This document shows positions 6,106 through 6,959 of a DNA stretch of 6,959 bases, piece after piece. Made by a program: the position numbers and the translations under genes. The notes beneath the pieces are model-generated. The model ran no database searches and was not told the origin of the DNA. It saw nothing but the letters and a program-made list of their open reading frames with translations. Position 1 is the stretch's first letter, and every line of letters begins with the position of its first letter. Origin of the DNA: Oleispira sp051275515 (GTDB lineage: Bacteria; Pseudomonadota; Gammaproteobacteria; Pseudomonadales; Oceanobacteraceae); NCBI GenBank assembly GCA_051275515.1, contig JBNMOT010000164.1, forward strand, positions 1 through 6,959, written 5' to 3'.

Positions 6106-6354
6106 CTATACTAAAACACTAAGTGCAATGCGTTGTACTAAAGGTGAGTTAATAAATGGAATAAACCCTGCAGCAGGCCACGCTAACAAAAATGAATGCG
6201 CCCACATTTTAGAAAACTCTGGTGAATTACCTAGAATAATATATGTCACCCACAGAGTCATTAGTGAAGAAATGGAAAATGACATTTTTCTAGGCGATGA
6301 ATTACACCTGAAAATGTGATGGCGTATTAGACGTAAACTTTTAGCAAGGCACAA
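6106..6354 (-). CDS. Possible DUF2798-like small membrane protein, perhaps degraded
   Basis: On the minus strand an 82-codon frame contains MSFSISSLMTLWVTYIILG, then SPEFSKMWAHSFLLAWPAAGF and INSPLVQRIALSVLV. The pattern (MS-x-x-x-S-x-x-x-T, Gly, F-x-x-x-W, AWP, P-x-V-x-R) is that of DUF2798, a family of two-helix inner-membrane proteins of about 75-85 aa with unknown role. The C-terminal half fits well. The first half of helix 1 (FRCNSSPRK) is too polar, and there is no good start: TTG at 6354 lacks a Shine-Dalgarno, and the ATG at 6285 would leave only about 58 codons. The gene is therefore either a decayed copy or starts in a way I cannot see. The overlapping plus-strand frame at 6128-6319 looks like its antisense shadow. 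Confidence 0.45.
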   Translation of the reverse strand: MCLAKSLRLIRHHIFRCNSSPRKMSFSISSLMTLWVTYIILGNSPEFSKMWAHSFLLAWPAAGFIPFINSPLVQRIALSVLV

Positions 6355-6725
6355 GCTAGAGCCATTGTAGAAGGTAGACTAGGTTGTTCTATTTAACTTA
6401 GCATTAACACAGTGAGCACCCGTGCCATTAAAATGAAAAACATTCATCATTAGTCAGGTCTTTTTCGAGACTAGAACCCTAGCGGCTGCTGTATTACATT
6501 GGCTTTGAAGTATAGGAAGTATAAAGGCCATATTTTCAAATTACAGGCTATGAGATACCATCCAATAATCTCTCATTTACTTTGATATCCGCCAAGATCC
6601 CGGATAACCCCACGTATTTTTCACGCCTTCAAGCATCATTATCGAGTAAATATCTGAAAAAACCTAAAGCTGTCCTACTGTCACCTTTTGGTTACAGTCA
6701 ATAAAATCATTCAAGTATCCTGATG
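6355..6725. other. 370-base stretch without a supported gene; mobile-element end region
   Basis: Between the DUF2798-like ORF and the IS91-type transposase remnant I see no gene. The part from about 6580 to 6725 is probably the non-coding tail of the IS91-type element, because it follows the transposase stop and contains the hairpin at 6586-6606. The part 6355-6579 has stops in all frames and no recognisable motif. A 59-codon open frame (6525-6704, plus strand) has no start codon or family likeness. Confidence 0.5.
6586..6606 (-). repeat. Hairpin, candidate replication-origin end (oriIS) of an IS91-type element
   Basis: TATCCG (6586-6591) and CGGATA (6601-6606) form a perfect 6-bp stem with a 9-base loop, about 120-140 bases beyond the transposase stop. 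In IS91-family elements the oriIS end lies downstream of the transposase gene and carries a subterminal hairpin, so position and shape fit. The exact boundary, probably near 6580, cannot be fixed without the intact element. Confidence 0.5.
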
Positions 6726-6959
6726 TTAGCCGAATAAGCTGGTTTGCGGAGAGGCTCTGGCTTCTGGCAATAGTGGTAGCCCTTCCTTTTTCTTAAGATG
6801 GGACAGAATCTTGTCAATGACCTGTTGATCTTCGATACAGCGGTTCGAGGTATCGGCAATGACCTTAACTGCACCACCGCAATGAGAGCAAATTTCCACA
6901 TCAATGTCGCCTAAAGCGCCTACTGTTGGTAAACACTCTTTTTAACCGCTGAGCCCAGG
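6726..6959 (-). pseudogene. IS91-family transposase, C-terminal remnant, frameshifted and cut by the window edge
   Basis: Read on the minus strand, the edge begins WAQRLKRVF, the usual lead-in to the C-terminal part of IS91-type (Y1/HUH, rolling-circle) transposases. After a break the frame resumes with DIDVEICSHCGGAVKVIA, then CIEDQQVIDKILSHL and ends near SPQTSLFG with TAA at 6728-6726. The CSHC Cys pair and the VIA...CIED...IDKIL pattern are typical. The two parts lie in different frames: about 22 extra bases separate RVF from IDVE, and the first frame stops within them. A further five residues (DTSNR) appear inserted before CIED. The protein is thus probably non-functional, although most of the gene lies outside the window. 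The minus frame 6904-6707 that starts MMWKFALI is a shadow of this one. Confidence 0.82.
6728..6728 (-). mobile_element. IS91-type element, left boundary uncertain, continues past window end
   Basis: The transposase stop codon anchors an IS91-type element that extends rightwards beyond the window and leftwards to about 6580, where the hairpin suggests its oriIS end. IS91-family elements do not make target duplications or have matching terminal inverted repeats, so the left edge cannot be confirmed from this sequence alone. Confidence 0.4.

Noticed and set aside
6128..6319. 63-codon plus-strand ORF
   Set aside because: It is antisense to the DUF2798-like frame, has no Shine-Dalgarno and resembles nothing I know. 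The minus-strand frame has recognisable family pattern.
6525..6704. 59-codon plus-strand open frame
   Set aside because: It has no start codon, overlaps the expected IS91-type end and hairpin, and shows no family likeness.

Overview
The window looks like an accessory stretch of a gammaproteobacterial chromosome, probably a marine or aquatic genus of the Vibrio/Shewanella/Alteromonadales type. This rests on the AT-leaning codon use, the style of the signal peptide and Shine-Dalgarno sites, a membrane-bound diguanylate cyclase, and small proteins (DUF1289, DUF2798) common in that class. Genus is not determined. There are no rRNA or tRNA genes and no CRISPR array.

Layout. (1) 40-1659, minus strand: a CHASE4-HAMP-GGDEF diguanylate cyclase with intact active and inhibitory sites. 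(2) 1660-1983: a divergent intergenic region holding a -35-like TTGACA and, just downstream of the candidate -10, a perfect 20-bp palindrome that resembles Zur (zinc uptake regulator) boxes. (3) 1984-4872, plus strand: a complete FecBCDE-type ABC importer in the order ATPase, periplasmic binding protein, membrane permease. The ATPase/binding-protein junction carries a 70-bp tandem duplication that changed the end of the ATPase and created a 24-codon ORF bridging the two genes. (4) 5048-5711, plus strand: an unrecognised 146-aa protein followed by a 59-aa DUF1289 protein too short for a 60-residue ORF cut-off. (5) 5737-6959: a graveyard of mobile DNA. It holds the C-terminal end of a tyrosine recombinase, a weak DUF2798-like membrane-protein ORF, a candidate IS91-family end with a hairpin, and the frameshifted C-terminus of an IS91-family transposase running off the right edge.

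How the genes work together. The binding protein would capture a metal or metal chelate in the periplasm, the permease would pass it through the inner membrane, and the ATPase would power this. The Zur-like operator and the His-rich ATPase tail suggest a zinc-related substrate, such as a zinc-metallophore complex, rather than the iron-siderophore or cobalamin default of the family. This is an inference. No TonB-dependent outer-membrane receptor or metallophore biosynthesis gene is present in the window. The most unusual local feature is the tandem duplication at the gene junction, which seems to have turned a 4-base stop/start overlap into a three-ORF translational relay.
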